Assembly (NCBI GenBank): GCA_951640165.1
Contig: OX621266.1
Coordinates: 7,998,001 to 8,062,000, forward strand
From: Pseudoips prasinana
Lineage: Eukaryota > Arthropoda > Insecta > Lepidoptera > Nolidae
Reading direction: 5' to 3'
Length of the DNA: 64,000 bases
Under the pieces are notes generated by a model. The model saw only the letters and a program-made list of their open reading frames with translations, did not search any database and had not been told where the DNA came from. This document shows, in pieces, positions 62,001 to 64,000 of this stretch. Position 1 is the first letter of the stretch. The number at the start of each line of letters is the position of its first letter. A program made the translations under genes and the position numbers.

Positions 62001-63759
62001 GTCGGTCATCGCACCCCCCTCCTCCACAGCCGCTGAGGTCCCAGCCACTGGGACGGCGGTGGCAACGACGGGCCGGGTCTGGGCCTGTGCTTTCCCCTTC
62101 TTAAGGGGAGGACTGCAGTTCCTCCCCTTCATTATATGGCCCGCAGGGCGGCCACTGGCGGCACAAACTGCGCAGTGCGGCGCGGCGGCCATGCAGGAGG
62201 CGGACTTGTGGCCCTCCTTGCCGCAGCGGTAGCAACTGTCCGTCCTGTCGACAGTGGACGGACAGAGGGCTCGGGTGTGGCCGATTCCGAAGCACTTGTA
62301 GCACCTCAAAGGCTGGTCCTCAAGTGCCCGGACCGCACCCGAGCTGAAGCCGACGGCGAGCCGTCCCTTTTCGAGGACGGCTTTGGCAGCGGCAACTGGG
62401 CACTCTAGGCGAATGGTGCCCATGCCACCGCGCCCGGGCCTGATGCCTCCGCCTTGTACCGCTGCGACTTCGCAGCCACCTATGGCTGCGATTGCTGCCA
62501 CCACCTCCTCCCTGGTGACGGAGTCGTCCAGATCCGTCACCTCGATGGCCGCCGACTTCACCGGCCTGGCCACCTTCGCCGAGTCCGCGATGACCTCCTG
62601 CAGCTTCGCTGCGAAGAGGTCCGCGTTCTTCGCGCCCTCGGCACCCGGGAACTCGAAAATACGAGCCCCCGCTTGTGTCCGGCGGCATGAGACTCTGCCG
62701 ATCCCCAGCTTGGTGGGATCGGCATTGGCACGCGCCCGCACCATTATAGACGCGTAGGTGTCTCCCCGCTCCGCAGCCTCCGCGGTGAGCGTCACCACGA
62801 CGGCTGCGGTCTTGGGAGGAACCAGGTTCCTCTTTGCTCCGGCTTGGGGGGAACTCTTCCCCTTTCCCTTTGCACTTGACCGAGACTGACCGGCAGGAGT
62901 GGTGGCGGAGACGGCTGGGGCGGGGGGGGGTGGCTTTCCCCTTCCCTTTCCCCTTCCCTTTGCTAGTGGGCTCGGCCTGGGATGGCTGGGCCGTGGCTTC
63001 AGCCAGCTTCAGGTGCAGCTGGCTGACCTCTGACTGCAGGCGATCTACTTTCGCCTGCAGTTGCCGCGTTTCGTCGCTGGCCTTGCGGTCCACCAGCTCC
63101 GCGACGATGCCACTCATGCTGGCGGCCCGGCATTTGAGGGACTTCTGGAAAGTCCCCTTCAAATGCGAGGACTTGGCGGCAACCTCCACGATCGCCTCCT
63201 CGTCCTCCAAGGCCATCCTCTGCAGTTCGGCCAGGGAGTGGTCCGCGTACAGGACGCGGGACGCCCCGTACCCGGACTTGGCACGGGCGACGCGCGCCCG
63301 TTCCTCCCTAGCCGCCACCTGCTCCTCCAGGTCTTGTTGGAGCCGCTCCCGCCTGGTTAGGTCCAGCTCGCGCTGGGCGTCCGCCAAACCCACCTCGTGG
63401 GTGTCTGCCACTATTGTGGGCTTCTTCGCCTTCACCTTCTTTTTAGGCTCCTTCGCCGAGCCTGAGCCCGAGGAGCCATCGGACACAACTTTGAGGAAGG
63501 TCCTCTTCCTCGATCCCGATCGCGATCGAGGATCGATTGCCATTGAGCTGGCATCCGACACAACGGACTCGTTGTCGGAGTCCGACAAATCGCCCGCCCT
63601 CCCTCCGTAGAAGGCCTTGCCTTCTTCCGACGCTGCTCCAGCGTCGCGTTGGCCCTGAGAAGGGCCTTTTGGTTGGCCCTGAGAAGGGCCTTTGGGTTGG
63701 CCCTGAGAAGGGCCTTTTTTTATGAAATGCCCGAGGGCATCCCGCGCGGGTTTAGGCAT
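61998..63759 (-). pseudogene. ORF1 (Gag-like) of E8, frameshifted and internally deleted
   Basis: The start is conserved (MPKPxRDALGHF, ATG at 63759; an ATG at 63768 adds three residues). The N-terminal half reads well: three GPSQGQPK repeats, a Ser/Asp-rich part and a helical region. Near 62970 about 110 residues present in E7 are missing, with the reading frame kept. A run of nine G at 62922-62930 then carries one extra base relative to E7 and shifts the frame. The second half, with conserved domain and three knuckles, is open in the other frame down to 61998. The extra G could be real, a sequencing error in a homopolymer, or less likely a site of ribosomal shifting. Confidence 0.85.
63649..63720 (-). 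repeat. 24-bp minisatellite in E8 ORF1, three copies
   Basis: Three copies of the unit found four times in E7, same frame and phase. Copy number differs between sister elements. Confidence 0.9.
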
Positions 63760-63916
63760 GTTAAACAAAGCAATATCGTAGCATACAAGGCAATATGGTC
63801 GCTACGATGCACAGTGCACTTTAGCCGTACCCAGTCTGCCACTCCGTTACGGTGGTCAGAACTGGGACGTTTCCAGGGAACACGACGAGGACGTAAGCAC
63901 TGTGGGATGGTTCCCC
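63760..63916 (-). other. 5' untranslated region of E8
   Basis: 157 nt, matching E7 in the outer part. Begins GGGGAACC after telomeric GGTT. Confidence 0.65.
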
Positions 63917-63930
63917 AACCTAACCTAACC
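63917..63930. repeat. Telomeric repeat remnant between E8 and E9
   Basis: aacctaacctaacc, nearly three CCTAA units. Confidence 0.88.
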
Positions 63931-64000
63931 TTTTTTTTTTTTTTTTTTTTTGTTTGCGCTGGGAAAAAATGCGTTACGCATACCCGCCCATTGGGGGATG
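63931..64000 (-). mobile_element. E9: 3' end of a further E7-type element, cut by the window
   Basis: A 21-nt poly(T) (63931-63951) is followed by gtttgcgctggg and the 3' UTR of this family, in the longer subtype with the 21-nt insert as in E7. The head-to-tail array therefore continues past the right edge. Confidence 0.9.

Larger units (their letters stand above)
58504..63916 (-). mobile_element. E8: R1-clade, SART-like telomeric retrotransposon, sister of E7
   Basis: Minus-strand element from GGGGAACC at 63916 to a 23-nt poly(A) (poly(T) 58504-58526). ORF2 (58828-61998) is intact. ORF1 (61998-63759) has lost about 330 bp relative to E7 and carries a +1 shift in a G run. It has the shorter 3' end subtype. 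Confidence 0.95.

Overview
The window is eukaryotic, almost certainly insect. It contains no bacterial-type genes, rRNA or tRNA. All coding capacity lies in non-LTR (LINE) retrotransposons, and five short tracts of the insect telomeric repeat (CCTAA/TTAGG) separate elements in the right third. TTAGG telomeres combined with jockey-clade and R1/SART-like elements fit insects that keep canonical telomeres. An ant or other hymenopteran is my guess, but the sequence alone does not fix the species.

Left part (1-43334): an AT-rich tandem satellite with an exact 890-bp period occupies three blocks (1-626, 3596-7164 and 13043-14836) plus a large block of 25 full units and a 349-bp partial (20736-43334). 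Units look identical by eye; the only substitution I found is at 475. Three plus-strand retrotransposons interrupt the array, all at the same site of the repeat (core catacattc): E1 (627-3595, Gag-like ORF only, no RT, no poly(A)), E2 (7165-13042) and E3 (14837-20735). E2 and E3 are complete jockey-clade elements with ORF1, ORF2 and a 3' poly(A). Each insertion has its own 11-12 bp target-site duplication, so they are independent events. A TATATATATA motif of the satellite lies 32-35 nt upstream of each element's first base.

Right part (43335-64000): the satellite stops inside a unit and abuts E4 (43335-46300, plus strand), another Gag-like-only element with a roughly 1-kb AT-rich 3' region and poly(A) joined directly to CCTAACCTAACCTAACC. 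From there to the right edge, minus-strand R1-clade (SART-like) elements lie head to tail: E5 (46318-52431), E6 (52441-52716, 3' fragment), E7 (52731-58494), E8 (58504-63916) and E9 (63931 onwards, cut by the window). They are separated only by 9-14 bp of telomeric repeat. Each has the poly(A)-GGTTAGG 3' junction and, where full length, a GGTT-GGGG 5' junction. The ORF2s of E5, E7 and E8 are intact. ORF1 is intact in E5, carries a nonsense codon in E7, and has a deletion plus a +1 G-run shift in E8.

How the parts work together: in each two-ORF element, ORF1 (nucleic-acid-binding protein with three CCHC knuckles) and ORF2 (APE-type endonuclease plus reverse transcriptase) are joined by an overlapping TAATG stop-start. 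These proteins would package the element RNA and insert it by target-primed reverse transcription, into the satellite for E2 and E3 and into TTAGG repeats for E5 and E7-E9. The gag-only elements E1 and E4 would need RT supplied in trans. The overall picture is a chromosome-end or subtelomeric region colonised by target-specific retroelements.
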